Below, in pieces: positions 8,043-15,976 of a stretch of 64,000 nt of DNA (the stretch's first letter is position 1; each line of letters opens with the position of its first letter). The DNA is taken from NCBI GenBank assembly GCA_945898205.1, contig CAMDHO010000002.1, positions 1-64,000 of the forward strand, written 5' to 3'. This DNA is from Chlamydia trachomatis. Lineage in GTDB: Bacteria; Chlamydiota; Chlamydiia; Chlamydiales; Rhabdochlamydiaceae. The notes below the pieces were generated by a model that worked only from the letters and a program-made list of their open reading frames with translations, did not search any database and was not told where the DNA came from. A program made the position numbers and the translations under genes.

Positions 8043-8864
8043 TCATGCCTTTGATTGTTTAATCTGTTTGAAAAATTGATGCTCGATGTATTCACGAACT
8101 GTATCTTGAGCCTTTGCCATATCGGCTCCCTCGGCAACAGCGCAGTTCTGTAAAAATTTCTTCACAAGATTCGAAGCGTAAATCTTAGATATTTCAATCT
8201 TCGGATTTGCTCTTTTTTCAGATTGAGCAAATACATTGCATCCTAAAGAAGCTAAAACAGATGGAGACAAATTGTCATAATCTATCTTTTTAACATCGAG
8301 AATTGTAGCTAATTTTGGGTCCCATACAGGCACCTTTTCTTTCATGAAACTAGGTAACGACAAGTTTTGACTCATGGAAAATTTAACGTACTCTTCTTTA
8401 CTAATCAGCTCATCTTTAGGCCTGTTTACATTTTTATCCTTGTGATCTTTCGCCAAAAACCCATCAGTTAAGCCACAGCAACAGTAATCGACCATATCAA
8501 CAAATGTTTTAAATTCTAGTAATTTTGGATGGATATTCAAGCGGCTAAAAAACTCATGCAAATCAACCTGAGGGTTACTTCTCCGTTCGGTCGAAAGAGT
8601 TATCACTAACTGCTGTAGATAGGATTGGATAAAGCTATAGCCTGCATCGGGTTGATTTCCCGTAACGGATAGGAATCTAAGACTTGATCTATAAGTCTGC
8701 AAAGAAAAAAACAAAAATGGATTCACCTCATAGTGAGCAAGTATAATTTCTTGCAGACGCAAATTTGAAGAACGCTTAATACGTTCCTTAGAAGATTCAT
8801 CCATAGGGAAAAGCTCTCTATAAAGAGCTAATATCTTGTTATTATTATCAAGACAGTACTCCAT
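8043..8864 (-). CDS. Hypothetical protein co-transcribed with the integrase
   Basis: About 273 residues with no family I recognise: a helical, soluble protein with a cysteine cluster (VDYCCCGLTDG) around residue 130 and a charged C-terminus. A TTG at 8879 is a possible start, but ATG 8864 is preferred: a GGGGG run lies just ahead of it and it sits immediately after the integrase stop (8866). The tight spacing makes translational coupling to the integrase likely, so a role in integration, excision or element control is possible but unproven. Confidence 0.6.
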   Translation of the reverse strand: MEYCLDNNNKILALYRELFPMDESSKERIKRSSNLRLQEIILAHYEVNPFLFFSLQTYRSSLRFLSVTGNQPDAGYSFIQSYLQQLVITLSTERRSNPQVDLHEFFSRLNIHPKLLEFKTFVDMVDYCCCGLTDGFLAKDHKDKNVNRPKDELISKEEYVKFSMSQNLSLPSFMKEKVPVWDPKLATILDVKKIDYDNLSPSVLASLGCNVFAQSEKRANPKIEISKIYASNLVKKFLQNCAVAEGADMAKAQDTVREYIEHQFFKQIKQSKA

Positions 8865-8865
8865 T

Positions 8866-9939
8866 TCAATTTCCCCCAAAAATTTTCTCGTTCATTTTTT
8901 CAATTACTCCTGCAGTATGAGTTTCTGACAAATGAGCATAACGTTTAACCATTTGCAGAGTTCTATGACCTAAAATTTCCGCAATCTCTGCCAAAGAAGC
9001 TCCGTTCATAGCAAGATATGAAGCGCAGCTGTGTCTAAGATCATGAAAGTGAAAATCTGTAATTTCCGCTTTTTTCAGAGCTGTTTCCCACGAACCTCGA
9101 AAATTAAGAGGCTTTTGTGGCTTTTGTCCTCTTTGTGACGGGAAAAGCAAAACAGTATCAATTCGTCTTTTCGATTCATGCTGTATGAGCAAATCAAGAG
9201 CATGGCCAGCTAATGAAACAACTCTTCGGTCTCCATTTTTAGTCTCGTGAAGAATGATTCGCTTCCTTGTTAAATCAACATCACTCCAAGTTAAATTCAT
9301 AATTTCGGAGTAACGCATACCTGTAGATAAAGCAAGGATAATTATGATGTACAAATAGGAAGTTTTACTTTCTTGACAAGCTTCGAGAAGCCTTTCTCTT
9401 TCATGCGTATCTAAAAAGCGAATCCTGCCCCTTCCCTCTTTAGGTTTAGTTACTTTTCTTAAGGGAGAATCATCTACCCATCCCCATTCCTTGCAAGCCA
9501 CTGAAAAAGCGTGTGAAAGCGCTGCTAAATATCGCACAACGGTTGAAGAAGAGCGCTTAGTTCCTCTATAAGTAACTCCCTTTAAAAGAATATCTCTATA
9601 CTCTGCAATCAATGCTGGAGTAATATCCGATAGAAGGTAATCCCCTAGTTGCTCTTTCCACCATGTAAGCTGAGTTTTTTGTTTCTTTCCGTCTTTCTTT
9701 TCATCAAGAATACCTTCACTTACATAACGATCAACTAAGTCTCCCAAAGTATGTTTTTTAGATTCTGAAGTCTTAAAATGACGTCCCTCTCGAATTGCGG
9801 ACTCAGTCTGTTGAATCCATTTCTTAGCATCCGTTAAGCGAGAGAATGTTGCAGTTTGAGCAGGATAGCCTTTTAATCGAACTTGAACCCTGTAAGAAAC
9901 TTTTCCGTCTTGAGTTTTTCGCTCTTGAATGTTTGCCAT
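8866..9939 (-). CDS. Phage-type tyrosine recombinase (integrase)
   Basis: The 357 residues carry an N-terminal AP2-like arm-binding domain (VSYRVQVRLKGYPAQTATFSRLTDAKKWIQ), a SAM-like core-binding domain (~60-160) and a C-terminal catalytic domain. The catalytic residues are visible: Arg in STGMRYSEIMNLTW, HxxR in FHDLRHSCASYL, His in ILGHRTLQMVKRY and the nucleophilic Tyr in that last segment. An integrase inside an element flanked by tRNA-Tyr repeats is the expected enzyme for the insertion. No damage is seen, so the element may still be able to excise. Confidence 0.93.
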   Translation of the reverse strand: MANIQERKTQDGKVSYRVQVRLKGYPAQTATFSRLTDAKKWIQQTESAIREGRHFKTSESKKHTLGDLVDRYVSEGILDEKKDGKKQKTQLTWWKEQLGDYLLSDITPALIAEYRDILLKGVTYRGTKRSSSTVVRYLAALSHAFSVACKEWGWVDDSPLRKVTKPKEGRGRIRFLDTHERERLLEACQESKTSYLYIIIILALSTGMRYSEIMNLTWSDVDLTRKRIILHETKNGDRRVVSLAGHALDLLIQHESKRRIDTVLLFPSQRGQKPQKPLNFRGSWETALKKAEITDFHFHDLRHSCASYLAMNGASLAEIAEILGHRTLQMVKRYAHLSETHTAGVIEKMNEKIFGGN

Positions 9940-10125
9940 GTCGCTCTCCTTGAAAAATCAGGACATAGTACGATAAACAAGGAGAAAAGATCAACAAGGG
10001 AATGGAAATCCCTTGATAAATTAAGATAACCATCGTAAATTCACTAGCTTAAATAATACATTTCTTGAAATGGCACAAAAAAAGCACATTAAAGAAAATT
10101 TAGCGAACCTTCCCCAAGGAGGAAA
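9940..10125. promoter_or_regulatory. Divergent intergenic region between integrase and Panacea gene
   Basis: The gap separates two divergent genes and must hold both promoters. It contains TGGCAC-A7-GCACATT at 10071-10090, related to the paired RGCACA motifs of the 33-bp end repeats, so it may bind the integrase or a regulator. A ribosome-binding site AAGGAGG lies just before the ATG at 10126. Confidence 0.4.
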
Positions 10126-10653
10126 ATGAAGATTAACGCAAGCATTACAGCCAATTACTTCCTCAAAAAAGCAAGAGAAGAAAAGATATGCATCACTCTA
10201 ATGAAACTTCTTAAGCTTGTCTATATTGCTCATGGGTGGACATTAGTAATGCTCGACAAAAGCATACTTGACGATGAAGAAAATGTAGAAGCTTGGAAAT
10301 TTGGCCCTGTCATTCCTTCCCTTTACCATGAATTCAAACATTTCGGAAATACTCCTATAGAAGACTGGTCTCAAACAACCATCGAACAAACAGATAATAG
10401 CTTCGAATTAAAAACTATCTTTCTAGAAAAAGAAGAAATCACTGACAGAGAAAAACTACTAGAAATCTATAAAGCCGTTTGGGAATCCTATAAGGAGTAT
10501 TCAGCTTGGGGTTTAAGCCAAACAACTCACGAAGCCAACACCCCATGGCAACAAACTTACCAAGAAGACAAAAAATTCCTGCCAATCCCAAATGATTTAA
10601 CAAAAAGCTACTACAAGAACTATCTAGAAAAACTCGCGAGCGGTCATGAGTAA
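10126..10653 (+). CDS. Panacea-domain (DUF4065/SocA-like) protein, putative antitoxin
   Basis: The 175 residues match the Panacea domain: ANYFLKKAREEKICITLMKLLKLVYIAHGWTLV at the start and EAWKFGPVIPSLYHEFKHFG in the middle, the two most conserved parts of this family. Panacea proteins (PanA) are versatile antitoxins paired with many unrelated toxins, including membrane-acting ones; SocA-type members act as proteolytic adaptors. The stop overlaps the next start by 8 bp, and that gene encodes a small membrane protein, which is the typical two-gene layout. An AAGGAGG site supports the start. Confidence 0.85.
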   Translation: MKINASITANYFLKKAREEKICITLMKLLKLVYIAHGWTLVMLDKSILDDEENVEAWKFGPVIPSLYHEFKHFGNTPIEDWSQTTIEQTDNSFELKTIFLEKEEITDREKLLEIYKAVWESYKEYSAWGLSQTTHEANTPWQQTYQEDKKFLPIPNDLTKSYYKNYLEKLASGHE

Positions 10654-10978
10654 AGAACTTACAGATTTTCTAAAAAAAATAGTTCCTGCAATAAAACAAG
10701 AAGGAAGAGAAAAAGGCTTAACAAAAAAGGAAGCCGACCAAAGAAAAAACCTTCATTGGGACGACCTATACTCATACATCGTCCGCTTCGTTGGCTTTAT
10801 ACTCGTTATAGCTATCCTATGGATTCTGTATATGATCATCATCTTTTCAGTTCATTTATGGGAAGACTACACAGAACTAAAAACAACTTTAGAAAGCACG
10901 ATCAAATACATCGCCGCAGGCCTAGCTACTCTAGGAACTCAGTCTTTATTAGAAAAACTCAGACCACCTAAAGAATAA
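10646..10978 (+). CDS. Small membrane protein, putative toxin partner of the Panacea protein
   Basis: The 110-residue protein has a charged N-terminus (KQEGREKGLTKKEADQRKN), one strong hydrophobic helix (YIVRFVGFILVIAILWILYMIIIFSV, residues ~48-73) and a shorter amphipathic helix near the C-terminus (TIKYIAAGLATLGTQSLLEKL). It overlaps the Panacea gene by 8 bp, so the two are translated together. Known Panacea partners include membrane-depolarising toxins, so a membrane toxin is the best guess. The sequence itself has no toxin signature, and a plain membrane accessory protein cannot be ruled out. Confidence 0.65.
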   Translation: MSKELTDFLKKIVPAIKQEGREKGLTKKEADQRKNLHWDDLYSYIVRFVGFILVIAILWILYMIIIFSVHLWEDYTELKTTLESTIKYIAAGLATLGTQSLLEKLRPPKE

Positions 10979-11060
10979 AAAAAATCTAGACCATCTTTAA
11001 AAGCTCTTATGAAAGCACTATAAAGCTTTAAATACATATTTTTTATGACCACTTCTCGAT

Positions 11061-11701
11061 TTAATTCTCTCTATCCGCAGCTTCTAGACTGTCAATGTCA
11101 AGATTACAAATCAATTTTAGATTACGATTGATCTTTTCAATGCCCCAATCCCACCAAGCTATTTTTTGCAAACGCGCAATCGTTTCATCATCAAAACGCA
11201 TCTTCACAACTTTCGCAGGATTACCAGCTACAATAGCGTATGCGGGCACATCTTTAACGACCACTGCCCGAGCCGCAAAATGGCACCATTACCGATAGTG
11301 ACTCCATTTTTTACTAAAGAGTCATAACCAAACCAGACATCATTTCCAACAACAATATCCCCTTTTACAGGCAAATCATATACGTTAAAAGCGCTTTCCC
11401 ATCCTTGTCCGAATATAGGAAAGGGATATGTACTAATAGCATCAAGCTTGTGATCGCCCGTCATAATAAATCGTGTTTCCGCTGCAATTGCACAGAATTT
11501 ACCGATGATCAGCTTGACTTTTGAGAAGTTATAGTTGTAAAGGACATTGTATTCTTCAAATTTATCAGGACCGTATCGACGATCATCAAAATACGTATAG
11601 TCCCCAACAATGATATTACTCGCCTTGACAAAAGGCTTTAAAAAAACAAGTTTAGTATCATCCTTCAAAGGATAAATACTTTTCGGGTCTGGACCTGTCA
11701 T
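11061..11701 (-). pseudogene. Frameshifted xenobiotic acetyltransferase (Vat/CatB-like, left-handed beta-helix)
   Basis: Two overlapping frames read as one protein. The first part has MTGPDPKSIYPLKDD, NIIVGDYTYFDDRRYG, LIIGKFCAIAAETRFIMTGDHKLDAISTYPFPIFG and GDIVVGNDVWFG; the second continues with VVVKDVPAYAIVAGNPAKVVKMRFDDE. These are the hexapeptide-repeat motifs of streptogramin/chloramphenicol acetyltransferases. The frames join at about 11276-11281, where one base is missing (ATT TT-GCG GCT), so the product loses its C-terminal third. The start is taken as ATG 11701, with GGGGGTAA upstream. An intact copy would acetylate a drug or another small hydroxyl compound. Confidence 0.8.
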
Positions 11702-11832
11702 ATTATAACTTACCCCCACATTTAATTACTTTTTCTCCTCATATTCAACTTTATCACAAAATGCAGTTTAGAGCTATTTGGAGAGATTTTAACATAAACC
11801 CCTTCAATCTTCTGAAGCGGATCTATCCTGGT

Positions 11833-11865
11833 TTGTCATTTGAAAGTGTGCCATGAGTGTGCTAT
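11833..11865 (+). repeat. 33-bp direct repeat, right copy (inside the element end)
   Basis: It matches 2874-2906 at 32 of 33 positions in the same orientation. It lies 60 bp inside the complete tRNA-Tyr. Two copies placed symmetrically just inside both ends suggest integrase arm sites rather than chance. Confidence 0.7.
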
Positions 11866-11925
11866 TTGCATTTTGAATGCAGTTTTTTTGCGGCACATTT
11901 TAAAGGTGAATTTGTCTATGAAAAA

Positions 11926-12007
11926 TGGGGGCGGCTGGACTCGAACCAGCGAATCCCGAAGGAGAGGGATTTACAGTCCCTTGCAATTGCCGCTATGCGA
12001 CACCCCC
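11926..12007 (-). tRNA. tRNA-Tyr (GTA)
   Basis: An 82-nt tRNA with acceptor stem GGGGGTG/CGCCCCC, anticodon loop CTGTAAA (anticodon GTA), a long variable arm typical of bacterial tRNA-Tyr (CTCCTTCGGG region) and T loop TTCGAGT. The discriminator base is A. It is the right boundary of the integrated element, and its 3' half is the att core. Confidence 0.95.
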
Positions 12008-12016
12008 ATAAGAAAT

Positions 12017-12089
12017 TGCTGGAGAAAGGAATTGAACCCTCAACCGTCCGATTACAAGTCGGGTGCTCTACCAATTGAGCTACTCCAGC
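12017..12089 (-). tRNA. tRNA-Thr (TGT)
   Basis: A 73-nt tRNA with acceptor stem GCTGGAG/CTCCAGC, anticodon loop CTTGTAA (anticodon TGT) and T loop TTCAATT. It lies 9 bp upstream of tRNA-Tyr on the same strand, so both probably come from one transcript. Confidence 0.95.
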
Positions 12090-12124
12090 AAAGAAAACAA
12101 AGTTATAACAAAAGAGTTTTTTTC

Positions 12125-12313
12125 TTACAACATTTTTTGATTTTTTTCTTGCACATTTGTGTTTTTCCTAAATAACGACGATGTTTTTTCTTCTATTAGG
12201 CTTATCGCAGTTTGCACTTCTATATTTTTAATGCTAGCTTTAGCTTCGCAACATTTTTTAAATTTCTTTCCAGACCCGCACGAACACGCATCATTTCTAT
12301 TTATTTTCTGCAT
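12125..12313 (-). CDS. SEC-C motif small protein
   Basis: About 62 residues. The N-terminus is a SEC-C zinc motif: NRNDACSCGSGKKFKKCC, the same C-terminal metal-binding motif found in SecA and many small proteins. The remaining ~40 residues are polar and helical. The start at 12313 follows a GAGG site; a longer frame to 12352 would add a leader with no support. Function is unknown beyond zinc binding. Confidence 0.7.
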   Translation of the reverse strand: MQKINRNDACSCGSGKKFKKCCEAKASIKNIEVQTAISLIEEKTSSLFRKNTNVQEKNQKML

Positions 12314-12390
12314 AGATACCTCGAGTAAAATAATTAGGCAAATTCTCTTCAAAACAGTATACTTCCCCTTTATTATACGAAATTCACCTT

Positions 12391-13155
12391 ATGAATCTTG
12401 AAAAATTAAAACTTACCATTCCAATTGCAGCTCCTCCTTGGACAAAACTTGGAAAAAGACTAGAAAGTCTCTGCAGAAAAGCCCTCTACGAATTTTCTCT
12501 TCTAGAAGGCGTTGAAAAAGTAGGGGTTGCTCTCAGCGGAGGCAAAGATAGTCTCTCCCTTCTTTATCTATTAAAAGCTATCTCCGGGCGCGGATTCCAA
12601 CCCTTTTCCTTGCATGCTTTCCATGTAAATGGCGAGTTTTCTTGTGGATCAGGAGTAACAGGATCTTTTCTTAAACAAATTTGTAATGAACTATCTGTTC
12701 CACTAACCATTTGTGAAACAACTCAAAAAAGAGAAGATCTAGCTTGTTACAGCTGCTCTCGATTGCGAAGAACCCTCATTTTTAATGCCGCAAAAAAAGA
12801 AGGCATTACCACAATTGCCTTTGGACACCATCGAGATGATAGCATTCAAACATTGCTTATGAATCTTTTCCATAAAGCCGAATTTGCAGCAAACCTCCCT
12901 AAAGTTCCTATGTATGATTATGGAATAACCATTATTCGACCTCTTATCTATGCTTCCGAACACGAAATTAAAGAATTTGCTAAACTATATGGATTTTCTA
13001 GAGTAACCTGCCAATGCCCTGTTGGACAAAATTCTATGAGAAAAAAAACAGAACATCTCCTCTCTTTTATAGAGGAAACATTCCCAAACCTAAGAGAAAA
13101 TCTATCTCAAGCAAGCTTTACTTACGCCTCAGACAAGGCTCTTAAAAGAAAATGA
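12391..13155 (+). CDS. ttcA: TtcA-like tRNA 2-thiocytidine synthetase (PP-loop ATPase)
   Basis: The 254 residues contain the PP-loop GVALSGGKDSLSLLY (~53-67), a CxxC pair in CYSCSRLRR, GHHRDDSIQTLLMNLFH and a later CQCP. TtcA-type enzymes use an iron-sulfur cluster bound by such cysteines to thiolate cytidine 32 of tRNA. The protein is shorter than E. coli TtcA (~310) and may be a related PP-loop subfamily, so the exact tRNA target is inferred. It is transcribed away from the tRNA genes and followed by a symporter. Confidence 0.8.
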   Translation: MNLEKLKLTIPIAAPPWTKLGKRLESLCRKALYEFSLLEGVEKVGVALSGGKDSLSLLYLLKAISGRGFQPFSLHAFHVNGEFSCGSGVTGSFLKQICNELSVPLTICETTQKREDLACYSCSRLRRTLIFNAAKKEGITTIAFGHHRDDSIQTLLMNLFHKAEFAANLPKVPMYDYGITIIRPLIYASEHEIKEFAKLYGFSRVTCQCPVGQNSMRKKTEHLLSFIEETFPNLRENLSQASFTYASDKALKRK

Positions 13156-13227
13156 TTGGATAAAAATGTTTTTTTTGGCTTGATGAGCTTAAACAACATC
13201 ATTAAAGACTAACCCATTGCTTAAAAA

Positions 13228-14691
13228 ATGATCGGACTTGAACTTTTATCTATAGTTATTTATTTTATCATACTTCTTTCTATTGGAGTTTTATCCTACC
13301 GAGGACACAGCTCTGCTACCGATTTTATTATCGGAGGAAGATCTTTAAATTATTGGTTAACAGCCTTAGCCGCTCATGCGAGTGATATGAGCAGCTGGAT
13401 TTTTATGGGATACCCCGCAGTCATCTTTACTGGTGGGTTATTTCAAAGTTGGGCTGCCATCGGACTGATCGCTTTTATGTTTTTAAATTGGCAGCTCATT
13501 GCCCCTAAAATCCGAGTAGCCACAGAGCAATACAATAGCCTTACTTTTTCTTCTTACTTCGAAAGTCGCCTAGCTGACACATCCGGTACAATTCGGATAT
13601 TTACTGCCCTCATGTCGTTATTCTTCTATACTATCTATATTTCCGCCGCTTTAGTAGGCCTTGGCATTTTATTGGAAATCCTGTTCAATACAAATTATGA
13701 TTTAGGAATCCTCATCGGCATTTTTATTGTTATTCCTTATGTCTTTATCGGCGGATACCACACGTTAGCCTGGATCGACTTATTTCAAGGAGTATTCCTT
13801 TTAATAGTCCTCGCTATCGTCTCCCTATTCCTTTTATCTCAAGTAGGGGGATCTTCTGCAATATCCCTAGCTTTAACACAAAAAAACCTCACATCCAGCC
13901 TTTTCCCAGACTTTTCCAGCCACACCTTTAAAGAAATATTTTATATGTTTACTGGGTGGGGCATCGGATATTTTGGACAACCTCACATTATCACAAAATT
14001 CATGGGAATTAAAAACGTTCATGAGATCCCAAAGTCCAAATGGATCGGAATGTCTTGGATGGTCATATCTCTTTCTGCCGCTACTTTAGTAGGTCTTGTA
14101 GGAGTTGCTCATTTTACTCAAGGACTTGCGCAGCCTGAACTCGTGTTTATTAAAATTGTTAAAGAAAGCTTTAGCCCTTTCTTAATTGGATTTATTCTCT
14201 GTGCCGTTTTAGCAGCCACAATCAATGCGATGAGTTCTCAGGTTTTAGTGTTATCTTCGAACTTAACAGAAGACTTTTATAAAAAGTTGATTCACCCAAA
14301 AGCCTCCTCAAAAGAGCTACTCATAGTCTCCAGAGCCGGAGTCATTCTTGTAACAATGATCGCTTACTTGATTGCTTATGTAAAACCTGTCTCTATCTAC
14401 ACTCTTGTTCTTTATGCATGGTCAGGCCTTGGCGCCTCATTCGGCCCGTTACTACTATTGTCTTTATATTCAAAAAAAATCAATAAATATGGAGCTTGGA
14501 CAGGAATTCTACTTGGCGGTGGAATTGCAGCAGTATGGCCCTATATTAACGAATACTACAAACAAGACATCCCTTCTATGATACCAGCTTTTTCCATTAG
14601 CTTTTTATCTATCCTTATAGTTTCCTATTGCACACAAAAAGAAAAAAAATATACCGAATCAGACTCAGAAAACAATGAATACACCAACTAG
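13228..14691 (+). CDS. putP: Sodium/solute symporter, PutP-like (SSS family)
   Basis: A 487-residue polytopic protein with about 13 membrane helices. GGRSLNYWLTALAAHASDMSSWIFMGYPAVIFTGG and AATINAMSSQVLVLSSNLTEDFYK closely follow the Na+/proline symporter PutP signature segments, including the Ser-rich sodium site. It would import an amino acid, most likely proline, by sodium symport across the inner membrane, fitting an amino-acid-scavenging intracellular bacterium. It overlaps the longest surE frame by 17 bp. Confidence 0.85.
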   Translation: MIGLELLSIVIYFIILLSIGVLSYRGHSSATDFIIGGRSLNYWLTALAAHASDMSSWIFMGYPAVIFTGGLFQSWAAIGLIAFMFLNWQLIAPKIRVATEQYNSLTFSSYFESRLADTSGTIRIFTALMSLFFYTIYISAALVGLGILLEILFNTNYDLGILIGIFIVIPYVFIGGYHTLAWIDLFQGVFLLIVLAIVSLFLLSQVGGSSAISLALTQKNLTSSLFPDFSSHTFKEIFYMFTGWGIGYFGQPHIITKFMGIKNVHEIPKSKWIGMSWMVISLSAATLVGLVGVAHFTQGLAQPELVFIKIVKESFSPFLIGFILCAVLAATINAMSSQVLVLSSNLTEDFYKKLIHPKASSKELLIVSRAGVILVTMIAYLIAYVKPVSIYTLVLYAWSGLGASFGPLLLLSLYSKKINKYGAWTGILLGGGIAAVWPYINEYYKQDIPSMIPAFSISFLSILIVSYCTQKEKKYTESDSENNEYTN

Positions 14692-14698
14692 GAAAATT

Positions 14699-15496
14699 AT
14701 GATAGATCCATTGAGAAAACCAACCGTCTTGCTAACTAATGACGATGGCATTCATGCTCCTGGACTTAAACATCTATGGAATTCTTTAAAAGACCATTGT
14801 GATCTATATATTTGTGCTCCTGCTACAGAAAAATCAGGGGTTGGACTTTCTGTAACCTTAAGAGAACCTCTTCACATTTCCCCTGTCAAATGGGAAGATG
14901 ACACCCCTGCTTGGCAAGTTACAGGAACCCCTGCTGACTGCGTTCGAATGGCTACTAATATTATCTTAAAAAGGCATCCTGATTTAATCGTATCCGGTAT
15001 CAATAAAGGAGCCAATTCTGGACGTAATGTTCTCTACAGCGGAACTGTAGGAGGTGTTATTGACGGAGCCTTAAGAGGCATTCCAGGTATAGCTCTTTCT
15101 TGTGAGGATTTTTATAATCCAAACTATAATCACTTTGAACCTCACGTCATATCTTTAGTAGATTACCTCTTGGCTCATCCACTTGCTCAAGGGACTTTTT
15201 TAAATGTCAACTTCCCCTCTATTTATGAGGCCGCTCACCTAGGACTTCGCTTTGCTAGACAAGGACTTGGCTATTATAAAGAAAACCCAACCCAAGGAAG
15301 CCATCCAGACGGCTGGAATTACTATTGGATGGGTGGAGTTTGGTCTGAAGAAGACGAGCACGAGGAAAGTGATGTAAGACTCCTTCGAGAAGGATACATC
15401 ACAGTCGTTCCTGTTTACGTACAAGACTTAACAGATTTAAAAGTTTTTCATGATCGGAAAGAACATTTCAAAAATCTATTTCAACCGAATAATTGA
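14699..15496 (+). CDS. surE: 5'/3'-nucleotidase SurE
   Basis: SurE motifs are complete: VLLTNDDGIHAPGL at the N-terminus (metal-binding Asp pair), SGVGLSVTLREPL, GTPADCVRMA, SGINKGANSGRNVLYSGTVGGVIDGALRGIPGIALS. The enzyme removes phosphate from nucleoside monophosphates. The start at 14699 is preferred over ATG 14675 because AGGA precedes it; the gene begins just after the symporter stop. The 3' end overlaps the convergent lipoprotein gene by 21 bp. Confidence 0.93.
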   Translation: MIDPLRKPTVLLTNDDGIHAPGLKHLWNSLKDHCDLYICAPATEKSGVGLSVTLREPLHISPVKWEDDTPAWQVTGTPADCVRMATNIILKRHPDLIVSGINKGANSGRNVLYSGTVGGVIDGALRGIPGIALSCEDFYNPNYNHFEPHVISLVDYLLAHPLAQGTFLNVNFPSIYEAAHLGLRFARQGLGYYKENPTQGSHPDGWNYYWMGGVWSEEDEHEESDVRLLREGYITVVPVYVQDLTDLKVFHDRKEHFKNLFQPNN

Positions 15497-15895
15497 TTGT
15501 TGCCTTTCTATCATTTTCTCCTTAGCATCTAATCTTAGCATAGCTTCTCTTTGAGATCTCTCTACACATTCCCGCCCCCCTTCTATGTCATAAATTCTTT
15601 TTAACTCTTCTATTAGAGAAAGATTTAACGTAGCGTTAATATTTTGAAAAGGAGACTCTACCTCTGGATTTCTTTGCTGAAAAACTCTAGCCTGAATGAT
15701 AAGTTCAACTAATTTTTCAAAGTCCTTTTTCAGTATCGGTTCCATTCGGCTCAAGTCTTCCCTGTCTTCAATTTTCCTTAAATCTTGAAGTAAAAAGCGC
15801 ATAACAGAACTCCCCTCACATTGAAAATCCTCTAACGTAGTGGGTTGACAACCACAAACTACAAAAGCAGTAAAAAGAAAAAATAATTTATACAT
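15476..15895 (-). CDS. Small predicted lipoprotein
   Basis: The 139-residue protein has a signal peptide ending in FVVCGC, a lipobox-like site with the lipidated Cys probably at position 16, followed by a helical, Arg/Glu-rich mature part. No domain is recognised. It converges on surE and overlaps it by 21 bp, which is unusual but leaves both frames intact. It is likely to be anchored in the outer or inner membrane on the periplasmic side. Confidence 0.65.
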   Translation of the reverse strand: MYKLFFLFTAFVVCGCQPTTLEDFQCEGSSVMRFLLQDLRKIEDREDLSRMEPILKKDFEKLVELIIQARVFQQRNPEVESPFQNINATLNLSLIEELKRIYDIEGGRECVERSQREAMLRLDAKEKMIERQQSIIRLK

Positions 15896-15976
15896 AAAAA
15901 ACAGATCTCACCTTTATTTCTATTTCTCTATATACTCTAAAGCCTCTCTACATTCTTAAAAAAGGAAATTTGTTTC

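Larger units (their letters stand above)
2719..11983. mobile_element. Integrative element inserted in the 3' half of tRNA-Tyr (attL 2719-2776, attR 11926-11983)
   Basis: A 58-bp direct repeat (55 of 58 identical) covers the tRNA-Tyr 3' half, from the anticodon region to the discriminator base. The right copy belongs to the complete tRNA gene (11926-12007, minus strand); the left copy has lost the functional 5' half. Between them lie a tyrosine integrase, an HTH protein and phage-like genes. This is the pattern left by integrase-mediated insertion into a tRNA, in which the element restores the tRNA 3' end. The total is about 9.2 kb. No capsid, terminase large subunit or conjugation genes are visible, so it is a satellite-like or decayed element. 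Confidence 0.82.

Noticed and set aside
10071-10090. TGGCAC-A7-GCACATT as a third att site
   Set aside because: Only the short RGCACA pieces match the 33-bp repeats; kept as a possible binding site, not as an attachment site.
11840-12175. Overlapping plus-strand frames reading GRLDSNQRIPKERDLQSL
   Set aside because: They are translations of the antisense of tRNA-Tyr and tRNA-Thr, a well-known annotation artefact.
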